DNA from: Fusobacterium_C necrophorum
GTDB taxonomy: Bacteria > Fusobacteriota > Fusobacteriia > Fusobacteriales > Fusobacteriaceae
NCBI RefSeq assembly: GCF_900104395.1
Contig: NZ_FMXX01000022.1
Strand: one strand, 5' to 3'
DNA: 41,548 nt
Below the pieces are notes generated by a model. That model made no database searches. It had not been told where the DNA came from and worked only from the letters and a program-made list of their open reading frames with translations. This document shows positions 1 to 8,440 of the stretch, in pieces. Both the position numbers and the translations under genes were made by a program. How positions within the stretch are numbered: position 1 is the first letter of the stretch; each line of letters opens with the position of its first letter.

Positions 1-803
1 TTAATTTCTATAGGTCTTCTTCCTAATAAGTCCTCGATTTGGATTTCTCGAATATGACTTTCGACATTTTGGTCAATCACTAAATCATGGATACCCCCTA
101 GAATTTTTATCTTTAAGTAGGGAATCTTATTTAGTTTTTCCAACATTTGCTTTAATTTTACTTCTGATATGGAAGGAATGGCTAAAATAATATGATGAAC
201 ATCCATAGATTGAATCAACTTTTCTAAATCTTTTCCTTCTCCCAATACTTTAATATCATAAATATAAGTTCCTATTTTATTGGAATTATCGTCTAAATAT
301 CCTACAATCTGATAGGGAAACTTTTTATTAAAAAGTGTCTCCCTTGCCAATAATACTCCTGCTTCTCCTGCTCCATATACAAATGTCTTCGTTTTTTTTT
401 CTACTATCTCACCATTCATTTGATAATAGCGCAAACTTGAATAAAGAAATCTGACAAAAAGCTGTAAAAAAATGGAAAAAACTAATGTGATAGGCAAGGT
501 TGTTATTGTATATCGAAAATTAAAAATAGCAATAGAAACAAAAAAGACAACACTGGTAATCACATTTAAGATAATAATTTCCACATTATCCCGATAATTA
601 GAATATTTCCAACTATGATATTGAAGACACAATAAAAAATATCCTGATAAAAAAATTACTAAATATAGCAAAGTAAATATCTGACGAAAATTAATTCTCC
701 AATTTGATTCAAATTTTAAGACAAAAGGAATAACGACTGATAATATAATAATCAAACTATCAATCATAATTTTAATTAATCCTCGCAGTTTCGGATTTTC
801 CAT
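1..803 (-). CDS. Membrane nucleotide-sugar epimerase/dehydratase, CapD/WbpM/PglF-like (5' part only)
   Basis: The gene reads off the left edge of the window, so only about 267 N-terminal residues are present. Four hydrophobic segments come first (roughly residues 8-30, 40-60, 72-95 and 100-125). They are followed by a cytoplasmic Rossmann-like region with GAGEAGVLLARE and then VGYLDDN. The visible part ends at EDLLGRRPIEI, the linker typical of polytopic polysaccharide-biosynthesis dehydratases such as WbpM and PglF. Those enzymes act on UDP-GlcNAc at the inner membrane to start surface-glycan sugar synthesis. The catalytic SDR domain lies outside the window, so the exact reaction cannot be read. 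Two ATGs are possible: the one at 810-812 sits only 2 nt after the GGAGG, while the one ending at 803 has an 11-nt spacing and is preferred. Confidence 0.85.
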   Translation of the reverse strand, partial: MENPKLRGLIKIMIDSLIIILSVVIPFVLKFESNWRINFRQIFTLLYLVIFLSGYFLLCLQYHSWKYSNYRDNVEIIILNVITSVVFFVSIAIFNFRYTITTLPITLVFSIFLQLFVRFLYSSLRYYQMNGEIVEKKTKTFVYGAGEAGVLLARETLFNKKFPYQIVGYLDDNSNKIGTYIYDIKVLGEGKDLEKLIQSMDVHHIILAIPSISEVKLKQMLEKLNKIPYLKIKILGGIHDLVIDQNVESHIREIQIEDLLGRRPIEI

Positions 804-842
804 AAAAAGCATTTCCTCCCCTACTTTACAATTTCTCAAAAG

Positions 843-851
843 ATTATATCA
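843..851 (-). promoter_or_regulatory. Extended -10 promoter for the CapD-like gene
   Basis: The minus strand reads TGATATAAT, an extended -10 (TGN plus TATAAT), about 30 nt upstream of the GGGGAGG ribosome site. No good -35 is visible at 17 nt, which is common for extended -10 promoters. Confidence 0.5.
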
Positions 852-965
852 TAGTTTTTTGGAAATTACTATACATTTATACCTTACTTTTACTTTTTTC
901 TTACAAAAAACAATTCTCAATCCCAATATTTTCGAAACTTTTCTTTCTCTCATTTCCCTTCCATA

Positions 966-1300
966 TTACTTTTTCTCTATCTGTTCCAAAGCTTTTTGTG
1001 CTTTTTTCCAATTCTTCTTCAGACTTAGCTACTTTAAAGACGATACTGTAAAAATCTCAAAAAAAGATATTGATTCTTTATAATAAGCATCCTCATACAA
1101 TGTGACGATTGAAGTATTATAAGTCTTTGTTCTTCTATCTTCTTGATAAAATTCTGTTCTTATATTTTAAGAATACGAAAGAAACCATATTATATCCACA
1201 CTTTATAATTCCATTATACTTTAGAATTATTGATAAATCAAGTCTTTCATGAAGATAGCTTTTTCTTTTTTCCATTCCTAAAGAAATTCTAACTCCATAA
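966..1300 (-). pseudogene. Decayed protein-coding remnant, unknown function
   Basis: No intact gene is seen between the CapD-like gene and the TOPRIM gene. The minus strand nevertheless has coding character split over frames. One frame reads RTEFYQEDRRTKTYNTSIVT and continues through YEDAYYKESISFFEIFTVSS to a TAG. A neighbouring frame continues KVAKSEEELEK. The first frame then resumes as AQKALEQIEKK and stops at 966-968. Joined across two frame changes these pieces give a plausible protein C-terminus with a charged helical tail. A 62-codon frame (1135-1323) may be the upstream part, but it overlaps the 3' end of the TOPRIM gene. I do not recognise the family. The segment around 1011-1033 is nearly repeated at 3523-3545. 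Confidence 0.4.
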
Positions 1301-1996
1301 CTATTGTTCGTAAATACCTTCAAAAAATAACCATAAATTGCTATATCTATTTACCGAGTTTAAACCTTTTTTAATAAATTCCCAAGTAGAATTATAATTA
1401 CCTGGAACTTTGAAAATAGGATCATTAATAAATTTAATAAATTCAATTTCTTTTTCATAAAATTTATCTGCAAATTGATTCGCCAATTCGTTTTTCTCTT
1501 CCTCTTTGATATCCTCTAATCTATTATGAAGAACATGCTCCAAATTACAAGACATATAATAAAGTCTATAGGGAATAGAATTAATGCTTGAGGTTGATAA
1601 AAGTTTTTCTAAAACTCCTCTTTTACTCTTATTTCTAGTTTGTACTATATTTTTAGAATAATACGTTATCCCCTTAGTGGAATATAAATATTTTTTGACT
1701 TTTCTATCTTCTGTTATATTAGCATCAGGAATATAGACCCCATCTATATCTAACACATGAATTATTTGAAAAATATCTGTTTTTTTCAATTTATTTCTTT
1801 TGATAAAATCCATCACATGATTATTAACTTTTACTATACAATTTTGTAGATTAACTCCCTTTCTAGATGTAATATCTCCTTCTGTAATTTGGAATTTAAT
1901 CTTTTCGTTATTACTAAGATGTTCTATAAACTCCAATGATGTACAATCTGAAGCCCCTTCCACCAAAAATAAAATAATTTTTTTACCTTTTTTCAT
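1301..1996 (-). CDS. TOPRIM-domain protein, partner of the upstream ABC-type ATPase (candidate defence effector)
   Basis: The protein has 231 residues from the ATG at 1996; a GTG at 2005 would add three. The N-terminus carries a TOPRIM signature: Glu13 in LFLVEGASD, then the acidic pair Asp83-x-Asp85 in HVLDIDG. TOPRIM folds bind Mg2+ and serve nucleases of the OLD, Gabija (GajA) and PARIS (AriB) families. The rest is Lys/Glu-rich with no other recognised motif. The gene starts inside the last codons of the ATPase gene (14-nt overlap), which implies translational coupling. An upstream ATPase with a separate small TOPRIM protein is the arrangement of PARIS AriA/AriB and of split OLD systems. 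Function in phage defence is inferred from this architecture, not shown. Exact family membership (DUF4435 or other) cannot be decided by eye. Confidence 0.7.
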   Translation of the reverse strand: MKKGKKIILFLVEGASDCTSLEFIEHLSNNEKIKFQITEGDITSRKGVNLQNCIVKVNNHVMDFIKRNKLKKTDIFQIIHVLDIDGVYIPDANITEDRKVKKYLYSTKGITYYSKNIVQTRNKSKRGVLEKLLSTSSINSIPYRLYYMSCNLEHVLHNRLEDIKEEEKNELANQFADKFYEKEIEFIKFINDPIFKVPGNYNSTWEFIKKGLNSVNRYSNLWLFFEGIYEQ

Positions 1997-3347
1997 CTGC
2001 AACACCTGCGCGATAAAAAGCTCTTTTTATATCAGATTGCTTTGTTTCTTCATAGAGTTTCTCATCTTGTTCCTGAATAATCAAATCTCTCAAATACAAA
2101 TCTCTCAAATTATTATTAGGCTTGACATATTTAAATCGTATATATCGATTTGCTGGGTTTGCTGTTGAAAAAATAATATTCTTTTTATCTATTTTTTCTA
2201 AAATTCTTAAATTATGAGAGGTAAAAATTAATTGCCCTTTTATTTCGTGAGACAACACTTCCAAAATTTCTCCTAATAAATACTCAAAAATTCCAGAATC
2301 TAGCTCATCAATGGCCACACAAACAGAAGGTTCATGATATACAGCAATAAGTACTCCTAATATGGATATAATCCTTTTAATCCCTTCTGATTCATATCGT
2401 AAAGAAATTGGTTTTCCATCTCGAATGGAGCGAAAATCAGCAATAATATTAAAATGACCGTCAGGAAGTATTTCTTTTCTTTGTTTTTCTATTTTTAATT
2501 GGAGCTTTGGAATAATTTTTTTTAAAACAATATTGATTTCTTCAATAGTTTTTTCCACACTAGGATAGATTTGTTCATTTACAACAACATTTTCATTTTT
2601 ATCAATTTGAATCGGTAAATCTCCACAAGAATTTAAATTTTTTATTTTAAAAGGAAGTAACAAGTTTAAAGTTATCATTCCAATATCTTTATTAGAAACA
2701 ATAAATAAATTTAGCATTCCATAATATTCTAGAGCATTTATAATAAAACTCAAATCTGTATCTTTTTTTAGCATAGCTCTATTTTCTGAAAAAAAGATTG
2801 AAGAAATTCTTAATTTTTGTGATATCCCTTGATTTACCAAAATTTTTAATAAATTATCCTGTTTCGAACTGTTTTCATAGTATTTATTGATTTGAGAAGA
2901 TTTGTTATTAAATGGCATTTTTATTAATAACTGAGTGTTTTTCCATTTGCTGTCAATACAGATAGAATACTTTATAATCTCTTTTGAAATAACAACACTA
3001 TTATCCTTTGTTTTCTCAATTGTAATTTCATAATCCACAACATATTTTTTATCCTTGAATTCAATATAAAATTTAAATAAAAGAACAGTATTTTCTTCCC
3101 CATAAGTAATTAAATTCTTCAACTCACTATCTAAAGGAACAGTTGTTAAAATAGATTTTAATATAGATAAAACTTCTATTATTGTAGTTTTTCCCGAACC
3201 ATTCTGTCCGTAAATTCCTAAAATATCTCCTAATTGCAATGCTAAAGTTTTTTTTACATTCGAATTTAAAAAACTCATTTTCCCTTTTTTCACATTTTTC
3301 AAATTAAAAATTTGGATTCCTAACAGTCTTACAATTATATTTTCCAT
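1983..3347 (-). CDS. ABC/SMC-type AAA ATPase, OLD/AriA-like
   Basis: The protein has 454 residues. It carries a Walker A GQNGSGKT (residues 47-54), an ABC-signature-like SEG (about 320-322), a Walker B/D-loop IDELDSG (346-352) and a switch-histidine strand TSHN (376-379). The long spacing between Walker A and the signature is that of SMC/Rad50/OLD ATPases, not of transporters, and no membrane segment is present. The start is supported by AGGAG seven nt before the ATG and by a canonical promoter at 3380-3408. The C-terminus overlaps the TOPRIM gene, so the two form a two-gene operon. In known ATPase/TOPRIM systems the ATPase senses a phage trigger and controls the nuclease; that role here is inference. 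The pair is bracketed by short similar sequences and decayed DNA, as expected for an acquired cassette. Confidence 0.85.
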   Translation of the reverse strand: MENIIVRLLGIQIFNLKNVKKGKMSFLNSNVKKTLALQLGDILGIYGQNGSGKTTIIEVLSILKSILTTVPLDSELKNLITYGEENTVLLFKFYIEFKDKKYVVDYEITIEKTKDNSVVISKEIIKYSICIDSKWKNTQLLIKMPFNNKSSQINKYYENSSKQDNLLKILVNQGISQKLRISSIFFSENRAMLKKDTDLSFIINALEYYGMLNLFIVSNKDIGMITLNLLLPFKIKNLNSCGDLPIQIDKNENVVVNEQIYPSVEKTIEEINIVLKKIIPKLQLKIEKQRKEILPDGHFNIIADFRSIRDGKPISLRYESEGIKRIISILGVLIAVYHEPSVCVAIDELDSGIFEYLLGEILEVLSHEIKGQLIFTSHNLRILEKIDKKNIIFSTANPANRYIRFKYVKPNNNLRDLYLRDLIIQEQDEKLYEETKQSDIKRAFYRAGVADEKR

Positions 3348-3379
3348 TTTAGTCTCCTATCTATAAATATTTTTCTTTT

Positions 3380-3408
3380 ATTATAGTATATCCTAGACTA
3401 TAAATCAA
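3380..3408 (-). promoter_or_regulatory. Sigma70 promoter for the ATPase/TOPRIM operon
   Basis: On the minus strand TTGATT (3403-3408) is followed after exactly 17 nt by TATAAT (3380-3385). It lies about 33 nt upstream of the ATPase start codon. Confidence 0.8.
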
Positions 3409-3551
3409 TTCTATTTTAAATAAAAGTCACATTTTTTTACAAAAAATAAAAAATATGAAATGCCTCTATCATATAATACTAAAATTCTTACGACTAAAAT
3501 CGCAAATATTTTAACATATCCGATTCTTCTTCAGCCTTAACTACTATGAAC

Positions 3552-3587
3552 AAAAAAAGACTCATATCAGAAAATCCAATATGAGTC
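3552..3587 (-). terminator. Rho-independent terminator of the autotransporter gene
   Basis: A 9-bp perfect stem (3559-3567 with 3579-3587, GACTCATAT/ATATGAGTC) with an 11-nt loop is followed on the minus strand by seven T (3558-3552). It lies 16 nt after the autotransporter stop codon. Confidence 0.85.
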
Positions 3588-3602
3588 CTATACAATGTAG
3601 CA

Positions 3603-6600
3603 TTAAAATCTATATTGTAATCCTGTTGAGATTACTGAATCTGCCCATTTCTTATCTTCTACTCTGAAATCTATATTTCCATATATTCCAAATACGGGTG
3701 TCATTTCTCTAAATACTCCTAAGCCTATCCATGTTGTATTCTTTGCTTGTTTTACTCCATAGAATTTTTGTTTTACACTACTTCCTGTAAAACTTCCTTC
3801 GTATGCTAAATCTCTTTTATCTGTATTTATTGATTGGGTTGCATAAGCTTGTAATTTATATTTATCACCTACATATTCTGCTCGTGCTCCCACCAAGAAG
3901 TTTGTTGCTCTGTAATTCTTTTTATCTACTTTTACGCCCCAAGATGCCTCTGCTTCATTAAAACTTCCTCTTCTTAAATGATCTTGTGAATAGCCTATAA
4001 ATGGTGTAAACCATCCTATTTTCTTTCCAATTTCTATGTAAGCTGATGCCATTTTATCATGGTGATCTATCTTTCCTGTTACCGTTTCTCCTGTCGATGT
4101 CAATAATTCTCTTTCGACTTTTGTTGAAATATTAGATATCCCTAAACGCCCCGCCATATAGAAGCCATATGCTAACTCTTGTTTTCCATAAAATGATATT
4201 CCTACCATATCACTCTTTGACTTGCCTGCATATCTATTAAAGTTTGCTTTCGCATAAGAATAATTTGCTGCTACTCCAAGAGTTGTTGTTCCCCAAAATT
4301 TAGTGTCTATACCGAATTGTCCTCCTGTTACTCTTGTATCTGCTGAAGCATATCCATTTCTTCTTAATTTTCCTGCACTTCCTAATACGGAGAACCACAC
4401 TTCTGAATCTTTAGTGCTGTTTTTGAAATTATCTAATCCAGCCAACCTATTTGATAAATCTCTATTTACATTTTGTGCTTGTGAAAAAGTTAATGCCTGT
4501 GCTGAAGCATATATTTCTCCTGACATCATTTCTGATGCTGCTGCAAATGTAGTGCTTCCCATACTTTGTATAACTGCTCCCATAGCTAATTCCTCTTTTG
4601 TTGCCGTTCCTTCTTTTACTTTTTTATCTAAATCTTGGAATACATTTTCTACATTTCCTGCTACATTTTTAGTGGAGGCTTCTGCCATTTCTCCCACATA
4701 TTCAATTGGATTTTGTCTTGATACTTCTACAATTAATTTTCCATCCTTTATTTTGGTACTAGCCTTTCTCATACCATTAATACTTGTATTTTCAATTTCT
4801 CCCTCAATAGTTGAAGCATCCATTAAAGTTGTTTTTTCTTCTGAAGCTATGTATCTATCGGATGATAAATTCATTTCCCCACCTTGCAAACTTATTTTTC
4901 CTAAAACTCTTACTTTTGAAGAAAAATCCATTTCTGTTTTAGAGCCTGTATGCGCAATATAGTCTCCTCCTATAATTGCTGTTGTTCCTATCACTTTTAC
5001 TGTCCCTTTATTATCTACATTTTTTGCAATTATATTATTTGCACTTATTTCACTTTTATCTATAAGCTGTGAATATTCCGGCTTCTTATATCCTATAACC
5101 GCTTTACTATGTAACACCAAAGTTCCTTTTTCTTCAATTTTTACCTCACTGGAATGAATTTTATGTATTTCAAGACTTCCTTCCTTAACTATACTTCCTT
5201 TTTGATAGGAGTTGTTCCCTGTCAAATGCAAGCTTCCTTTTCCTAATTTTTCAAGTCCTCCATCTCCATAAATATCATTTTCAAAATATGATACTTTATT
5301 TTCCGGTACAGTAGCACTAAACATATTATTACTATTTTGAGAATATTGATATTGGCTACGAATATTTATAAATGCTCCCGGTCCCTTTAATGCTCTTTCT
5401 TGATTTAACATTCCCCAACCATATTTTTCATCTGGTTCAACAGGTGTATTTCTAATGTATTCTATATAATTTTTATCCATCTCAGTTCTATCTGTTGTAG
5501 TAAATAAAGTTTGACGAACTTGATCTGCCGTCATCCAATCAAATTTTTCTGCAACCAAAGCTGCTGCTCTTGCTACTCTTGGTGCTGCAAATGACGAACC
5601 CCTATGTGTTGTTCCATTTTTATCAATAACTTCCGCATCAGCTGAAATTGCCCACCATTTCGCATTTCCTGCATAGGCTAAATGATTTTGATAGTGTTTA
5701 TTTAGAATGTCTCCATCTTTCTTTTTAACTCCAACTACAGCAATCCAACCTTTTTCTAGGTCTGGATAAAGATGAGGTAGACCAGCTTGATAATAGGCAT
5801 CTTTAAAATAAACAATGTTATTTCCATTAGTTCTTGAAGTATTTCCATTTGCCCAAATGAAGAGAGTGTCTTTATTTATCTGATCTTTATAAAAGTTAAA
5901 GATTTCTCTCCCTTCATTAGCCGTTTGACCTGGTGCCAGAGCTTTCATTTTTTCTTCTTCACTTTTTCCTTTATAATTACTAACTTCTTCTGGTACTCCC
6001 CAAGATTGATTAAACACTTTTACTTTTTGATTAGGATTAAATGCTTCCAATGCTTTTTTATAAGTTTCTAATTTTGGAATTACAGCTGTACTCACTTTTC
6101 GACTATCATCTTCATCTTCCCCTATACTTCCAGCAATTATTCCTAAATTATTGTTTTCCCTTAGGGATTTTAAAACTAATTCTCCATGATCACTTACTTT
6201 AGGTTTAATATTTCTATCTAAAATTTCAATGTTATTATATTTATTTTGTAAATATACTTTTTGCTTTATAAAATCTCCATCCAAAATAGCAACTTTTTGT
6301 GTGGAACCATTCAATCCCCTACTATCTGTAGGAATTGTTTCAGTTGCATTCTTTTGCTCATTAAAAACAAATTCTCTAGTTTTATCTTCACTCATTCTTG
6401 CTCTAAGTTCTCCAAGATCTTCTCTTTTCACATTATTAACAGGATGATTCGAATTTATGACATCTTCTGTTTTCGGCTTTTGAGATACAACTGATACATT
6501 TCTTTCTGGACCTACTGGGATATTAGAGGCTCCCCCTCCTCCTCCACTTCCACCACAGCCTACAAGTAATAAGGCTGCCAAACTTACTAATATTAATTTA

Positions 6601-6623
6601 TTCTTTAATCTTCTCTCTTCCAT
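3603..6623 (-). CDS. Subtilisin-like (S8) serine protease autotransporter with lipoprotein signal (fusolisin/NalP-like)
   Basis: The protein has 1006 residues. The N-terminus is a type II signal with lipobox LVGC (Cys23), followed by a poly-Gly linker, so a lipidated passenger is predicted. A peptidase S8 domain carries Asp115 (VAILDGD), His146 (SDHGEL), the oxyanion Asn259 (WANGN) and catalytic Ser344 (RGSSFAAP). A beta-helical spacer follows, and the last roughly 270 residues form an autotransporter barrel ending in GLQYRF with the usual terminal Phe. Secreted S8 autotransporters degrade host or surface proteins: fusolisin in Fusobacterium, and NalP in Neisseria, which is also lipidated. 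All catalytic residues are present, so activity is expected. The GGAG adjacent to the ATG is too close to act, but AAGGAG 13 nt upstream can serve. The gene is monocistronic, with its own promoter and terminator. Confidence 0.93.
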   Translation of the reverse strand: MEERRLKNKLILVSLAALLLVGCGGSGGGGGASNIPVGPERNVSVVSQKPKTEDVINSNHPVNNVKREDLGELRARMSEDKTREFVFNEQKNATETIPTDSRGLNGSTQKVAILDGDFIKQKVYLQNKYNNIEILDRNIKPKVSDHGELVLKSLRENNNLGIIAGSIGEDEDDSRKVSTAVIPKLETYKKALEAFNPNQKVKVFNQSWGVPEEVSNYKGKSEEEKMKALAPGQTANEGREIFNFYKDQINKDTLFIWANGNTSRTNGNNIVYFKDAYYQAGLPHLYPDLEKGWIAVVGVKKKDGDILNKHYQNHLAYAGNAKWWAISADAEVIDKNGTTHRGSSFAAPRVARAAALVAEKFDWMTADQVRQTLFTTTDRTEMDKNYIEYIRNTPVEPDEKYGWGMLNQERALKGPGAFINIRSQYQYSQNSNNMFSATVPENKVSYFENDIYGDGGLEKLGKGSLHLTGNNSYQKGSIVKEGSLEIHKIHSSEVKIEEKGTLVLHSKAVIGYKKPEYSQLIDKSEISANNIIAKNVDNKGTVKVIGTTAIIGGDYIAHTGSKTEMDFSSKVRVLGKISLQGGEMNLSSDRYIASEEKTTLMDASTIEGEIENTSINGMRKASTKIKDGKLIVEVSRQNPIEYVGEMAEASTKNVAGNVENVFQDLDKKVKEGTATKEELAMGAVIQSMGSTTFAAASEMMSGEIYASAQALTFSQAQNVNRDLSNRLAGLDNFKNSTKDSEVWFSVLGSAGKLRRNGYASADTRVTGGQFGIDTKFWGTTTLGVAANYSYAKANFNRYAGKSKSDMVGISFYGKQELAYGFYMAGRLGISNISTKVERELLTSTGETVTGKIDHHDKMASAYIEIGKKIGWFTPFIGYSQDHLRRGSFNEAEASWGVKVDKKNYRATNFLVGARAEYVGDKYKLQAYATQSINTDKRDLAYEGSFTGSSVKQKFYGVKQAKNTTWIGLGVFREMTPVFGIYGNIDFRVEDKKWADSVISTGLQYRF

Positions 6624-6701
6624 CTCCTTTAGTAATCTCCTTCATTTTAATGTATTTGCTATTTCACATATCAATATATTCTATATATAATATGACTTCC
6701 T

Positions 6702-6730
6702 ACTATAACATAGATCATTTATTTTTTCAA
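6702..6730 (-). promoter_or_regulatory. Sigma70 promoter of the autotransporter gene
   Basis: Minus strand TTGAAA (6725-6730), a 17-nt spacer, then TATAGT (6702-6707). This gives an untranslated leader of roughly 70 nt. Confidence 0.7.
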
Positions 6731-6796
6731 TTATAACTTTTAATTTTTTTAATCCAATGTTCCGAATCGAGGCTTAATTTTCAAAAAATAACTTGT

Positions 6797-6837
6797 ATAA
6801 TAAATGGTGTTGAAAGGAAAAATCCCCTCAACACCAT
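6797..6837 (-). terminator. Terminator at the end of the cobU-trmN6 operon
   Basis: A 10-bp perfect stem (6804-6813 with 6828-6837, ATGGTGTTGA/TCAACACCAT) lies 20 nt after the trmN6 stop. The T-tract is short and interrupted (TTTATTAT), so termination may be partial. Confidence 0.65.
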
Positions 6838-6857
6838 CTAACAAAGAAGTATCATTT

Positions 6858-7526
6858 TCATTTGATATATTTGGGAGCTAATATACTACAACTCCCCTTT
6901 TTTCCCTTATACACTTCCAACAACACGAGATTGGACACCCTTCCATTTTGATGATAAACAAATTGAATTTTAGAAACATAGAACCCATATTTCATAAAAT
7001 TTTCAAAGAGTTCTTGTAAACGATGACTTCGATATACCATATACAAAGCTCCGATAGGAGCTAAAATCTTCTTTACAGAACGGACAAATTCTTCTAAAGT
7101 AAGGCAAATCTCATGTCTGGCGACAGCCTTATTTGAATTTATATTTTGCAATTTTCCGTCTCGTTTCATATAAGGTGGATTGGCAAAAATCTGAGCATAG
7201 GCATTCTTTTCTGAAAAATTGCGAATATCCTGACATACAAAACGAGCATACACTCCATTCTTTTCCGCATTCTTTTCTGCCAACTCTATATTACTTTCTA
7301 AAATATCCACAGCACAATATTCTTTGGACACAAATCCTCTTTGAGAGAGTAAGACCGGCAAAATTCCATTTCCTGTCCCAATTTCCAAATTTTTCTGCTG
7401 TACCTTTGCAAATTCCACAATAAAGTCTGCCAGCAAAATAGCATCATGACCGAAACGAAAGCCCTCTTTTTCTTGATAAAAACTGCCTCCCCCTTCCCAA
7501 AAAATTTCATCGTAAGCTTTCATCAT
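6858..7526 (-). CDS. trmN6: tRNA1(Val) (adenine(37)-N6)-methyltransferase, TrmN6/YfiC-like
   Basis: This is a 222-residue class I SAM methyltransferase. The N-terminal FRFGHDAILLADF is a hallmark of the YfiC/TrmN6 family. The SAM loop is LEIGTGNGILPVLL (about residues 46-59), an acidic strand end follows in AVDILESN, and the amino-methyltransferase motif ANPPYMK identifies an adenine-N6 enzyme. The expected substrate is A37 of tRNA in the cytoplasm. The start codon overlaps the ricT stop by 4 nt (ATGA), so it is translationally coupled as the last gene of the operon. The family assignment is firm; the tRNA target is by homology. Confidence 0.85.
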   Translation of the reverse strand: MMKAYDEIFWEGGGSFYQEKEGFRFGHDAILLADFIVEFAKVQQKNLEIGTGNGILPVLLSQRGFVSKEYCAVDILESNIELAEKNAEKNGVYARFVCQDIRNFSEKNAYAQIFANPPYMKRDGKLQNINSNKAVARHEICLTLEEFVRSVKKILAPIGALYMVYRSHRLQELFENFMKYGFYVSKIQFVYHQNGRVSNLVLLEVYKGKKGSCSILAPKYIK

Positions 7527-8440
7527 TCTTTCTCCAACTCTTTATGTTCCACTTCCTCACTTGACTTTACATTTTTCAGTTTATTGGCTTCTTTTTTATT
7601 GAATTTTACCTCATCCACACGATATTGAAAGATTCCCTTTCCAAACACATCCACATATAAGTTTCCTAACAAAGGAGCAATGCTAATGACCTTTCCATCT
7701 CCATGTGGGCTTGCTACCATTTGATTTACTGCCGGAAAGTGTCGCAATGCCTCCTCATATTGTTTGTATTCATAATTAATGCAGCATAAAAGTCTGCCAC
7801 AAACTCCTGAAATCTTGGTGGGATTGATGACCAATCCTTGATCCCTTGCCATTTTAATGGACACGGAATCAAATTTATTGATAAAACTTCGACAGCAAAG
7901 CTCTCTCCCGCAAAGGCCAATGGTTCCTAAAATTCTCGCCTCATCTCTTACTCCGATTTGACGTAATTCGATTCGAATTTTAAAAATATTTGCCAAATCC
8001 TTTACTAAATCTCGAAAATCAATTCTTCCTTCTGCAGTAAAATAAAATAATAGTTTGCTTCTGTCAAAGGTATATTCTGTTTCCACCAATTTCATAGGTA
8101 GTTGATGATGTAAAATTTTTTCTTTTCCAATTGCAAAAGCTCTCTTCGCATCCTCTCGCTGTTGTAAATAAAGATTTCGTTCTTCTCTCGATGCTTTTTT
8201 GATGACCGGTTTTAAAGGTAATACCAAGGATTTCACAGCCACCATCATAGGTTTCCCACAAGAAAGACCTATTTCTTGCCCTCGGACTGTCTCTACAATC
8301 ACATAATCTCCCTTTTTATAATTCATTCCATCCGGAACTTCAAAAAAATATCGTTTTTTTGTCACTTCAAACATAACCGTCAACACACGATATTCCGATT
8401 TTATCTCTGCTTGTTGATTCTCTACCTTTTCCTCTATCAT
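7523..8440 (-). CDS. ricT: PSP1-domain protein, RicT/YaaT-like
   Basis: The protein has 305 residues. The PSP1 C-terminal domain is recognisable by two cysteine clusters, GLCGRELCCRSF and VCGRLLCCINYEY, and by the downstream VASPHGDGKV. In Bacillus the RicT(YaaT)-RicA-RicF complex binds Fe-S clusters and steers RNase Y in mRNA maturation; it also affects competence and sporulation. In Fusobacterium a role in RNA processing is plausible but inferred. The gene starts immediately after the radC stop (TAA followed by ATG) and overlaps trmN6 by 4 nt. It therefore sits inside a continuous operon with cob genes upstream. Product naming is confident at domain level. Confidence 0.85.
   Translation of the reverse strand: MIEEKVENQQAEIKSEYRVLTVMFEVTKKRYFFEVPDGMNYKKGDYVIVETVRGQEIGLSCGKPMMVAVKSLVLPLKPVIKKASREERNLYLQQREDAKRAFAIGKEKILHHQLPMKLVETEYTFDRSKLLFYFTAEGRIDFRDLVKDLANIFKIRIELRQIGVRDEARILGTIGLCGRELCCRSFINKFDSVSIKMARDQGLVINPTKISGVCGRLLCCINYEYKQYEEALRHFPAVNQMVASPHGDGKVISIAPLLGNLYVDVFGKGIFQYRVDEVKFNKKEANKLKNVKSSEEVEHKELEKE

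Noticed and set aside
859..1083. Plus-strand open frame of 74 codons
   Set aside because: Low-complexity Phe/Leu-rich product, no ribosome site; it is the antisense of decayed minus-strand coding sequence.
1135..1323. Minus-strand open frame of 62 codons as a separate gene
   Set aside because: It overlaps the 3' end of the TOPRIM gene and has no ribosome site. It is better treated as part of a frameshifted remnant.
4303..4962. Long plus-strand open frame inside the autotransporter gene
   Set aside because: It is exactly antisense to well-supported passenger/barrel coding sequence and has no recognisable domain.
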